A DNA stretch of 64,000 nt from Isoetes taiwanensis (Eukaryota; Streptophyta; Lycopodiopsida; Isoetales; Isoetaceae): the NCBI GenBank assembly GCA_021234155.1, contig JAJEKV010000059.1, positions 2,682,182-2,746,181 of the forward strand, given 5' to 3'. The notes under the pieces are model-generated. The model was not told the origin of the DNA, did no database searches, and saw only the letters and a program-made list of their open reading frames with translations. How positions within the stretch are numbered: position 1 is the stretch's first letter; the number at the start of each line of letters is the position of its first letter. Both the position numbers and the translations under genes were made by a program. Positions 19,741 through 30,400 of the stretch are shown one piece after another.

Positions 19741-21133
19741 GCTGTTTTCTAACAGCCTCACAATTATTTCTTTGCTTTTAATACCTTGAAGTTGTGTCCA
19801 AGGCACAATGCCCATACTTTTTTGTTTTGCTTCGGAATTCTTCTTTGGTTTCTTGCTCGTGCTGCTCTGTTGCTCCTTTAATTCTGATTCTTTACATGCA
19901 AAAAATTCTTTCTTGCAAGTCCCAGGCCTAAAAAAGGTAATTGGAATACTTAGTAAAGCAACCAACTGAAGAAGCACACATTTGCAGCTCTAATGATCAC
20001 GGTATGAATTTATACCAAAAGGGCTTGCGGCATAAATTTATACTGACAGGGTTTGCGGTATAAGTTTATACCGATAAGGCTTGAGGTATTAACTTACATC
20101 GATAGAGCTTGCGGTATAAATTTATACCGCAAGCCTCATCGGTATAAATTTACACCGCAAGCGTCAAAGGTATAAATTCATACCGCAAAGCCTCCGACGG
20201 TATAAATTAACTGTCGAGCCTCTACATTAAAAAATGAGTACCGTCGAGCCTCGATGGTATAAATTTATACCGTCGAGCCTCTACAGTAAAAAAATTAGTA
20301 CCGTCGAGCCTCGATGGTATAAATTTATACCGCTTTAAAGTCTTCCCTATTCAGGCTCTTGAATTCAAGAAACTCCCTGTGCATGGATCGAATTTTATCT
20401 ATTACTCTCATCTTTAATCCAAAGTCATTGTCAAGGTTATGGCTAACTGCAATGACTTTTGCTTCTTCATCAGTAAGACCTACATAGATGTGGGTTTCCA
20501 CTGTTTTCTAAATCTCATTTCTTTTTTCTTCTTTTGATAACTCCTTTCTAGCCTTGTAACTGTGTGTGTCACCAAGCAGGTAATAGGTATAGTCTTCAAA
20601 ATCTGCCTTCTTGTATTGGCTCAATAACTGTATTTGATTTTTGTCTACCATGACCACAAAAGGCGAGACATGAACATGCAAGTTTCTATGCATTCTCTGC
20701 TTTAGTATGGGCACATGTGCTGCGTACAGTTTTCTCACCTGTAGCACCCTAACCCCGTCTTCATTTTTAGGTGGCCTTTTAATGGTGCTTATACTTAACG
20801 AGATTGTTTGCTTATGTAGCTTTGTCTTGTTAATCTTTTTGAGAATGGCACTTGATCTGTCAGCAGGCTTAACTACTATGTCAGCTCCAGGCGCTTTGCT
20901 AGCTGCTTCCATGGATTCCTCTAATGTCAAAGCTTTCATTTTTTTGGGCTTCTTCGCAGGTGGTTCTGTGGTCAAGACAAGCTTCTAGCTGCAGTCATCA
21001 CCGGCACCTCTTCCTCGTACTCTCGTTCTGGGGAGTTTTCTTCTAAGTTCTCTTTTTCAAGAGGGTACCACAATCCTTTCACCACCCTTGGGTCTTCACA
21101 AAAAACTACAGGCTGGATAATGTCAATAATATC
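19738..21133 (-). pseudogene. ParB/Srx-like domain gene, truncated second copy
   Basis: In minus sense: a splice acceptor TTCTTGCAG, then an exon from 21133 reading DIIDIIQPVVFCEDPRVV and an acidic stretch; a one-base shift near 20985; then frame 20975-20508 with a basic KKPKKMK block, STIKRPPK, VRKLYAAHVPILKQRM, VVMVDKNQ and the ParB-type GDTHSYKARKEL. A TAG at 20508-20510 replaces a Trp codon of the other copy. The frame then runs on with [10 protein letters not shown] and VSHNLDND to about 20334, where a palindromic array begins. The next homologous piece (IVPWTQLQGIKSKE, 19820-19740) is followed by unrelated sequence. No methyltransferase part remains. It is clearly decayed and clearly homologous to the gene at 23833-32150. 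Confidence 0.85.
20000..20333. repeat. Array of GGTATAAATTTATACC palindromes
   Basis: About ten copies, spaced about 30-60 bases, of the 16-bp palindrome GGTATAAATTTATACC or degenerate forms, alternately flanked by GCTTGCG or CCGTCGAGCCTC words. Some extend to GCGGTATAAATTTATACCGC. The array begins directly where the ParB-type reading frame stops. Confidence 0.88.
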
Positions 21134-21279
21134 CTGCAAGAACACCAAACAATGTTTTAATTAAATGCACTTATTTTATAAATGCATTTAAAAGATTCCT
21201 TTAAAAAATTTGAACAAAGTTTAAAAAGGGCCCTTTTTTTTCAAGACTTTCAAATGTTAATGCATGACAGTTTAAATAT
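21134..21279. other. Short spacer or intron of the ParB copy
   Basis: AT-rich sequence between the first recognised exon of the truncated ParB copy and the fold-back element. It is likely intron. No other structure is seen. Confidence 0.4.
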
Positions 21280-22958
21280 AAGTGTGATTTATCTGCGTTT
21301 CGAGATAAGCAGATAAATCCGCTTCTTGAGGCTAGTTGGCGTGTCCCCCTTCGAGTATTTAAGTCTGCCTCCCTCGCCTTTCTCCCCATCAGCCGTTTCG
21401 AGCCTTCTCCTCCATCGGTCGCTGGTTCCCCCACCCCTCCCACCCTTTGATGCCTTTGGTTCTCCTTTAGTTTGGCCTTTTCCGCTTTGAGTGTTTTCCT
21501 TGTTGGGTCTGTTATTGCTTTCCTTTCTCTGTTCTTGCTTAGAGGTAGCCTCTACTATTTGCGTATAGTGGTTCTTTAGGTCCTCGTGCGACATTGGTGG
21601 CCCTTATCTTGAGTCTGGTTTTTGTAGAGACTCTTTGGTAGGTGCAGTAGCTTCCCCCTTTGGACATGCTTTGGTGTATAGGTCTTGCTTGCTTGGAGGG
21701 TTTTTGGATGTTGTGATGGCCCTCGTGTCGGTGTCATACCAGTTCTCACGCCGATCAGTGGGGAGGACTTGGGTATTGTGGTGGCCATCGTGCCTTGAAT
21801 CTTGGCCCGCCTTCTAGGGTTTGGGAGCCTTTGTGCTTGGGGTAGGGCCCGCGTGCCCGACTGGTTGCTTTGAAGGCCCTCGTGCCTGGGCGAGGGCCCT
21901 CATGCCCGTGGTTGTCGGCCCTTGTGCCCTTGTACTCTTTTGTGCACTTTTGTGATGGCCCTCGTGCCAGGTGGTAGGCCCTCGTGCCTGTGCGGTGGCC
22001 TGGTGGCCCGAGATGATTTCTGTTTTGCAGGCTTACGCGATGCTGCGGTTGGACGGGTTGCTTTGGAGGCCCTCGTGCCTGGGGAAGGGCCCTCGTGCCC
22101 GATGGTCGTTGGACGGGTGGTTTTGCAGGTTTAGGTTGGGAGCGGTTTATATGGAGGGATGTGTCGTCCCAGTGGCTTCCTCAGGTGGGGTCGTCGCTAT
22201 GCGTAGCCTGCAAAACAGAAATCATCTCGGGCCACCAGGCCACCGCACAGGCACGAGGGCCTACCACCTGGCACGAGGGCCATCACAAAAGTGCACAAAA
22301 GAGTACAAGGGCACAAGGGCCGACAACCACGGGCATGAGGGCCCTCCCCCAGGCACGAGGGCCTTCAAAGCAACCAGTCGGGCATGCGGGCTCTACCCCA
22401 AGCACAAAGGCTCCCAAACCCTAGAAGGCGGGCCAAGGTTCAAGGCACGATGGCCACCACAATACCCAAGTCCTCCCCACTGATCGGCGTGAGAACTGGT
22501 ATGACACCGACACGAGGGCCATCACAACATCCAAAAACCCTCCAAGCAAGCAAGACCTATACACCAAAGCATGTCCAAAGGGGGAAGCTACTGCACCTAC
22601 CAAAGAGTCTCTACAAAAACCAGACTCAAGATAAGGGCCACCAACGTCGCACGAGGACCTAAAGAACCACTATATGCAAATAGTAGAGGCTACCTCTAAG
22701 CAAGAACAGAGAAAGGAAAGCAATAACAGACCCAACAAGGAAAACACTCAAAGCGGAAAAGGCCAAACTAAAGGAGAACCAAAGGCATCAAAGGGTGGGA
22801 GGGGTGGGGGAACCAGCGACCGATGGAGGAGAAGGCTCGAAACGGCTGATGGGGAGAAAGGCGAGGGAGGCAGACTTAAATACTCGAAGGGGGACACGCC
22901 AACTAGCCTCAAGAAGCGGATTTATCTGCTTATCTCGAAACGCAGATAAATCACACTT
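21280..22958. mobile_element. Fold-back element with arms of about 755 bp
   Basis: Bases 21280 to about 22036 (starting AAGTGTGATTTATCTGCG) are repeated in reverse orientation from about 22203 to 22958, with a loop of about 165 bases. The arms are nearly identical: the same reading frames appear on opposite strands. Inside the arms GGCCCTCGTGCC-like words repeat many times. There is no transposase. The outer flanks do not show an obvious duplication. It could be a fold-back transposon or an inverted duplication; an assembly artefact is possible because the arms are so similar. Confidence 0.75.
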
Positions 22959-23203
22959 CTAGAGCCTAGTTGCACCTAGCAACACCCAACAACACCAACA
23001 ACCATGCTGTTGCTTGTACGTAGGTATCGGTCTTGAGTAGCTTTGGCCTTTAGGTCAACCTGTCCGTCAGTACCTTGTTAGGTTTGGCTGCTGCAGTGTG
23101 AAGCCTCGGAGAGGAGGTCCTTAGGTTCTTTCTTTTCTGCCTCTTTTTTTCAGCATGGTTGTTGGTGTTGTTGGGTGTTGCTAGGTGCAACTAGGCTCTA
23201 GAA
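22957..23203. repeat. Short inverted repeat element next to the fold-back
   Basis: Arms of about 50 bases: CTAGAGCCTAGTTGCACC to CAACCATGCTG on the left, the reverse complement ending CTCTAGAA at 23203, with about 145 bases between. It abuts the large fold-back at 22958. It may be a second MITE or the outer part of a composite. Confidence 0.7.
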
Positions 23204-23832
23204 GCACTTTTTAGCATGTTTTAATCATTCACGAAATTATTTGTGAAAAAGAGCTAAAATTTAAGCATTTTTAGCATGCTTTTTCTATCTACATGATCAC
23301 TCCAATAAAAATCATCTTATGACATAGCATTGTTGAAGGGCCCTAAGGCGTATTCATCCGTATCAAAACTAGATTTGTGTAGACTTACAAGCATATAATC
23401 GAATCATTCATCTTTAAGATTACTTAATTTGTTCACTTAAAGCAAATAATCGAAGTGCTAGCCTCTTTCCAATAGTTTAGAAATAAATGGTTGTTCTTCT
23501 TGCTTTTCTTATTAAAGAGTATGAATCAAACAACAATGAGTACAAATTAGTAATTTGAAGCTTTTACTAGTTGAAAGATGACTGACATGATCAAAATAAC
23601 TCAAGTTTTAGGAATCATTAAATTAGAAGCACAATATAAGCTTTAAAACAAGAAGATTACCAACATGTTACTAAGGAAAGAAAAATAAGCACCAAAGAAA
23701 TGGCAAATTGATTTACAACAAGTAGTTCTTAAACTTCATATTTCAAGCAAATGTTAAACTAGTAAAATGACTACCAAAGATAATTCACAAGTAGTTCTTA
23801 GACTTCATATCTAAAGCAAATGATAAACTAGT
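23204..23832. other. Downstream region of the ParB-methyltransferase gene
   Basis: AT-rich non-coding sequence. It holds a repeated AAGTAGTTCTTA(A/G)ACTTCATAT word (about 23720 and 23790). I see no gene; it may contain the 3' untranslated region. Confidence 0.4.
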
Positions 23833-24408
23833 TTAATAATCAATAGGTTCTTCTTCATCAGTTCCATTCTTCTCTTTCTCCTTTTCAAGGCCAATGTTTA
23901 CCAAAGGAATTGTTGATGAAGCCCTGGGAGTCTCTTCAAGAATTGTAATAGCAGGATCAAGCTCTGCAAAAACAATCTTCTCATCAGGCCTACCACTAGG
24001 TGGTGGCTGAATCTCAGAGAAAGTTTCTGTTAGAGTTCCATTATAGCTTTTGTCGCCTAACTCTTGATTTTCATCATGCAAGGACTCAAAAGAACTTATT
24101 CTTGATTTTATGAAACCAACATTTTCTTGATCAATATCAACACAGATAACGTTTCGTCCTTTCTTAAGGGCACAGATAGCAGTTGTTCCTGATCCAGAAA
24201 AAGCATCCAGCACCCAGTCACCTGGTCTTGAAAACCAAGTAATAAGCTTAGAAATTAACTCCTGGGGCTTTTGATAATGTGACACTATTGTCCCTGTCTC
24301 TGAGGATCTTTCAAATTTTGAAGCATAGCTGGATAACAAAACACGTTGCTTGGTGGTTGAGTTTCATCTGTTGTATTGTAATGCTGCATACTCCTTTTAC
24401 CATCAAGA
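23833..24408 (-). CDS. Exon e: methyltransferase motifs X and I, acidic tail
   Basis: The acceptor TTTATAG at 24409-24410 leaves one base to complete the codon left open by exon d. It reads [22 protein letters not shown], then a one-base shift near 24330, then [18 protein letters not shown] (motif X), [14 protein letters not shown] (motif I, the S-adenosylmethionine pocket) and [10 protein letters not shown] (motif II, Asp binding the ribose). The tail is acidic, ending EEEPIDY and TAA. The SNVFCYP to QKP spacing is that of N4/N6 methylases. Two frames share the shift, so a deletion or a base error is likely. Confidence 0.85.
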
Positions 24409-27400
24409 CTATAAACAAGATTACTTATTAAACGGGAGAGTAACATTGCTCCCGTTTCAAAGATTCCCTTCTAAAAAACGGCACTCTTTCAAAAGTGGCA
24501 CTTTTTAGAAAATGTTCATCACTTTGAGAAAACTAAAATTTATATTATGCAATTTTAGCCCCCCTACAACTCGACAACTTTGCATCTGAACACGGTTGCA
24601 TATTAAACGAGAGTGTTCCAGCACTCCCGTTTAAAGATTCCCTTCTAAAAAATATATGCACCATTCGAAATGGACCATTAAGGGGTCGTGTCCAAAAAAT
24701 CATAGTATTTACAATTTAATACATGCTATTTTAGCAGAAAATTATTTTTTCATCACGGGTCCAACAAATCAACACTTTAAAATAGAACTTTTAGGGGTTA
24801 AGTCCATAACACTATGGTGATTAAGATTTAATATATGCCATTTTGACTGCATTTTATTTTTTCTGGCACTGGGTTATTGTGAACCCTGAATTTAGGGGAA
24901 TATAGTTTTCAACACAAAATTGAAAAAAGGTCTGTAATAAAAGTTCTAGTATTTTCAAAATTTGAAGATAAAATCTTCAGAACTACCCACAAAATTTACA
25001 CTTAGTGAGCAAAGTGTATTCTGGAATACTTGCAAAACATACACTTAGTGAGCAAGTGTATTCCGGAATACACTTTTTCTCTACTTTAGAGTGTACAGTA
25101 AAGTGTGAGGACTGCTGAACGAGGGATCCAGCTCATCATTATTTTCATTTAGAAACAAAGACATGAAAAAAAAATATCAAACCTTTTTTGTATTTTGGAA
25201 TACACTTCGTTTTCTGTAATTGCAAAAGAGAAAAATAAACCAACATCAACTAGGCTTTTTGGCATTTTTAATAAGCCTGCGATTTTGATGCCTCGATTAT
25301 TTACATGACCTTGGTGAGTTTTTTGGTTTTTTTTGTAGGGATACGGGAATACGGATTTTAAATAATCTTTGTCTGGTTTGTGGTGACCAGGGATACTGGG
25401 TCATGGTCAAAAAAGAATTTGGGAAATGTATTCTGGAATACGTTTTGTATTCCAGAATAGGATTTTGCTATCGACGGGAGAGGGGGCGAATTTTTTTTCT
25501 CGCCTCCTCTGGTTTGATGCGGCGATAATCCTGCTCGGTGATCTACATCGACTCCATCTTGGTGTTTTGAAACCCTGAGTGTTGCTGGCGTCTGCTGGGT
25601 GATCTACATCGACTCCAGTTTCGTGTTCTAAAACCCTAAGTGTTGATGGCGGCTCTAGTCTGTTGCAGTGGCGGCTGTTGCGGTTGAAGATCAAGATCTT
25701 AGCTTCAGGGCAGAAATGGTTAGGTAAAGACCTCAATGTTTATTATAATAGACTGGTACATATGGATGAAGCTCGTTTGCCGCATCAAGCCTTGTTAGAA
25801 TCACAGTCAGCAGTAGGTCACAATGGATGGTACCAACAACTTGTCTCATGGTCAGAATGGTGGGGCATTAGTCTTGTAGATTTGCCAGATAGTGATGTGG
25901 GCTTGCGAGATCTAGTAATGGACAAAACATGGCAAAAACTATGGAGTCAACCAGGAGTTAAGATGGAATTCTATCAGAAGGAAGTGAATCCAATGTTGGT
26001 ATATGTGGAACAAGAGTATTTGCATGCACATGTAGGGTTGAGGAAGAGACGGCTCATATCACAAATGAGATTAAGTAGCCATCATCTAGAGATAGAAGCA
26101 GGAAGAGGGAATACACCACGTGAACTTCGATTTTGTCCTTGCTGCCGTGAAGCTCAAATTGAAGATGAACATCATGCTTTTCTAAAATGTAATATGTTTA
26201 CGGACTTGCGAAAGAAGTATAACATTGATGGAGCTAATTTTTCTGAGTTTCTTTCATTGGAGCCGACACTTCTAGGAGACTTTCTCCAAGAGTGGTGGGA
26301 GCTCCGAAAGGAAACTCTAGATTTGAACCAATATATCGATGAGATTGAGGCTCAAGGCCTCATTTAGTTGTATTATGCCGCCTATGGACCTGGGGGTCTC
26401 AAAGGGCGTGACAAATAAATAAATAAATAAATAAATAAATGTCTGAATTTTTTTTCTTGCTTAGTTAGAATGGATGTCTCGCTAGTCATGAAAGTGCACA
26501 ACATGGCCATTGCACTAGAAATTGTCAGCATACTAGATTTTCCAAACTAGAGAGTAGAGGCGTTCATTTTTCTGCACAAAGGTTCTGCCGTGTATTTCCA
26601 TGTCCAGATTCATGCATATGCTTACATGTTTTACAATCAGAGTGTTTAGTGTGCTTATGATGCATGCAATGCTTATTGAATGTAAAACCTGATGTGCCTA
26701 TGTTCTGTATTACAATTAACAAGTTACAAGAACTTTCAGATATCCATGAGAATTCCTCTAGTGAGAGAATAATCTCATCTGCAAAACAGTTTAATCTCTA
26801 GTGGTTAAATGATGACAATGTTTGTGATTGTGATAGGCACATCGTGGTTGCTTTGGGGTCATCTACAATGTCAGCAATTTCTTGTTTGAATGTAACTCCT
26901 TCAGTCTACTTTCTGCATCTCTCCATCCTTTTATGAAAAACGTTTTCTGGCAGCGTATTTTTCTCGTTTTTTCAACTGCTCATGAAACATACTCATTCTG
27001 TGTATTTCTGAAGCTCTAAAAAAATTTTACAAATGTTTTTTGTAGCTTAGCTTTGGAGAATGCATTTAACGCTATCAAATGATTCTGAAGGCCTTGTTTG
27101 GAGGCGGACATCCACACAATGTTATCAGCATAAGCAAAATTGGGATGCGCGATTGTGCAAGCATGGAGCCTTCTCCACCCAAAGTCTGCAAAAAGGACTC
27201 CAGTTCATCAACATAAAAGCCAAATAACGCAGGGAAATCTTCCTTTGTGAAGTGCCATTTGTGTATCGAATTTTCCCCTCACCATGTTTGTCAAGGTATT
27301 TTTATGAACAGTCATTTGATGAAACAGTATGTGTCTGGTTCTCATATTTGATGAGTTTTGGAAGTCAGATAGGTTCCGAGAAGAGGCAATGGTGTCAGTT

Positions 27401-30400
27401 TCCAGATTGCAGAGCTGAGTTTTAAGTTTATTTCCACTATGATTAAGATGTGATATTGTTAAAAACATCCCAAGATGGAAGAATTGGCAGGAATCGGAAA
27501 ATTTTCTTCTTTGTATCGTGTGGCTGTTTCCCAAATGTCCAATCTCTCCAGAAGTAGAATCATAATATTGATAAGTTGCAAGATGTAGAATTGTAGATTG
27601 ATAAGTTGCAAAAAGTTCAAATGCATTGCTAAAGTGGAAAGAATTCAAATAGAAAAATTATGGGCTTGTATTCATGGAGTAGACATGGTAGTTGTAGCAC
27701 TAATACCAACGATTCTAGATATCAAAACGGTTTCTCATTACATTTTTAGTAGAAACTAATATGATATTGAAAACTGTAACAACTTCCCACATTTTCCACG
27801 CATCTGGTTAAACATCTAAATGGAAATTGCAAGTGTGGAAGCATAGTGTGGAAGCACGAACACAAGCATGGAAAATTTGGGAGGTTTGGGAGAGTTAAAG
27901 GGCAAATTCAGAAGCAGGGGTTGCAGGGGTTACGTCTGTGAAAAAGATGGCAATGTTGATCTCTTTGTCAAAAATTTTGCTTTGATTTACACAAAACTTA
28001 AGCATCCATGTTCTAGACCCATGTCTATTTTTGCACAAAGACTAGGACATAACACCATGACTTAGGCTTTTGAATATTTGAGGTTCATACTAAGTCTCCA
28101 TTTATTCTTCAAAGATTCCAAAGATGCAGGATGGCCATTATAACGAGTGTGGGGTGCAGGTGATTTGAAAATATCCCATAAAACATGTAAAATAGACCTG
28201 AACATTTAGTTCACTGTACATCTCTTTCACCTTTGAAACATGTGAACGATCTGCCTTTCCATAATTATCCTAACATGCCAACAGTCAAATGTTAGGGCAA
28301 TTTCTGCATGATTGACTGATTGCTTCAAAGCCTACCTTGAGAATTGCTTTTTGTTCAGTGTTGGCATGTTGCAAAGCTTGGACAATTAACCACGAACATT
28401 TTGCATCTTCTATGTCAGTACCAATCTGAAAACATTAAAATGTTCATCAGAAGTTCAGAACGTGAATAGTGAATTAATATACGAGTAAAACTTATTTCAA
28501 CACCTTCCCAATAAGCTATGGGGTACCAAAGCAGTCCAGATAGTCATCCTGCATGTGACGCCATTTAAGAATTAAATAAATAGACAAGAGAAGGAAGATT
28601 GTTGTAGTATTGCTCATAAAGCAACCTAGTACTTGTTTGAAGTGATAAGATGAAACTTAGATCTAACCAGCTCTGAATTTCCTAGATCTTTAATGCTCGG
28701 TGATGGAAGAAAGAGCCATGCCAGATTCAAAGAACCGATGAGCATGATCCGATTCAAACCCTAAACCCTAATCGACCAACAGCAGCAGCCAAAGGTTCTG
28801 ATCCCATATGCGCCATCATGACTTCTTGTGAGCCGAAGTAGCAGAGGCCGAATCACACCTAATCGCCAGATCAGGAAAAAAAAGGTCGCCTCCCCTCCCG
28901 TCTGCAAAAAACTTATTCTGGAATACAAAACGTATTCTGGAATACGTTTTCCGCTTTTCGTTGTTTCCACGACCCAGTATCCCCCCTTTAAAATTTTTTT
29001 TCCTCCCTACTAAAATGTTTAAAAAATTGCATGAAAGCCCAGTACTTAAATTGTAGAGGTTGCAGCATGTGCAGAGGTTGCAAGCAAAGTGTATTCTGGA
29101 ATACACTTTGCCTCATGCGCGACGGGCAAAGTGTATTCTGGAATACACATAAGTTGTAAATTTTATATGTGATTGTGGAGATTTTATCTTCAACTTTTGA
29201 ATATACGAAATTTTTGTTACAGATTTTATTTTCATTATTGTAAAAACTTGTACTCCCTTAATTTTAGGGTTCTCTCAAAAAACATTGTTCAAAAAAATTT
29301 AAGTTGTAAAAAAAAACGTCACTTTTAAATGGTATTTTTTCCCTCTGCACAAAATAAATTGCTATTTTGGGGGGGTCAAAACATCATTTTATGTCTTAAA
29401 ACTTTTTTTTGCCCTATTTTGACCCCTTTTTTATTAAAAAAAGGGAATCTTTGAGGAATATTCCTTTTGCTCCCGTTTCAATGTTATTCTCCCGTTTAAT
29501 AAGTTATCTTGTTTATAATATCCAATATGGAGATACTCTAACTTACTGATTGTTCGAGAAAAAATGGGCAGTATATAGGGGAGGCTTAGCAATTGTTCTT
29601 GAACAGTGGCCAGCAAACCCATGGTTGGGATATTCATAGTTGCCTGACGATCTTATTTTGTTTTGTTTTATTTTGTTTTGTTACAATTTTCCACTTGTTT
29701 CTTATGACGGGTTTACTTCCCCGGGTCTTACTTGGGCTTCGGCCCCTTGCATGTACTCGTCCCATAACCCGCTGGGTTCCCGTGGACGTTAAAATCTTAT
29801 CTTATCTTATCTTATCTTATCCTATCTTTAACATTTGTTTTTATTCTGCAAGAACTAGAAATCAAAAAAATGAATGGTGCATTTCAAAATGGAAACATGT
29901 TTCAACTTACCACACACAACCCTCAAAACCAACATTGCAAATTATAGATAGTGGCTTTATCACAGACATTGTTTGAACATCTGAATGAAATAATATTACT
30001 CTCCAGTAGGAGGAGGTAGTGACCTCTTTAAATCCTTCCAGGAATGCTTCCACCTCTTTCCAAGTAAAAGCCTCATCATCAAAAGGACTATCCTTTATCT
30101 TGAAGCCATAAGGTATATTAGCGACGCATAATGTGAAGTTACGTGATTGAACTACTTGTTTCAATATCCTGCAGTCTCCAACTATGGCCTTGTATAATGC
30201 ATCTTGATTGAAAAGATAGAAATTTTCAAGGTCATTAGCTGACGCAGCTAGAGCAGCTTGACCTTCTGCTTGTGCTTTAAGTTTTTGCCTTTCTTCTTTA
30301 CAGCTTCTTACAAGTTTTAAAAACCCAGCAGGCAATCCATTAGACTTTTTCTACAAAAACAAGTCATTCTTTAGTACGAACATGATGTTTATGAAGTCCG

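Larger units (their letters stand above)
24410..29517. mobile_element. 5.1-kb element with long terminal inverted repeats, filling an intron
   Basis: The left end TATAAACAAGATTACTTATT followed by AAACGGGAGA matches the reverse complement of the right end up to 29517. The arms stay homologous with gaps for at least 600 bases on the right (28880-29517) and 1.1 kb on the left (24410 to about 25510). Both arms hold many TATTCTGGAATA or TATTCCAGAATA words (for example 25018, 25430, 28915, 28935, 29090, 29128). No target duplication was found. The inside carries a 5'-truncated LINE, an older LINE remnant and no transposase that I recognise. Its left end touches the splice acceptor of exon e. Confidence 0.75.

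Noticed and set aside
20000-20333. CRISPR-like array
   Set aside because: Repeats are internal palindromes of 16-20 bases with irregular spacing and degenerate copies, and the spacers are themselves repeats; no cas genes.
21576-22662. Mirror-image frames of 60-170 codons on both strands
   Set aside because: Both arms of a fold-back give the same peptides in opposite directions; no motif supports any of them.
27208-27648. 146-codon minus-strand frame
   Set aside because: No motif, His/Ser/Asn-rich random composition, lies in the inside of a non-coding element; only the nearby reverse-transcriptase remnant is supported.
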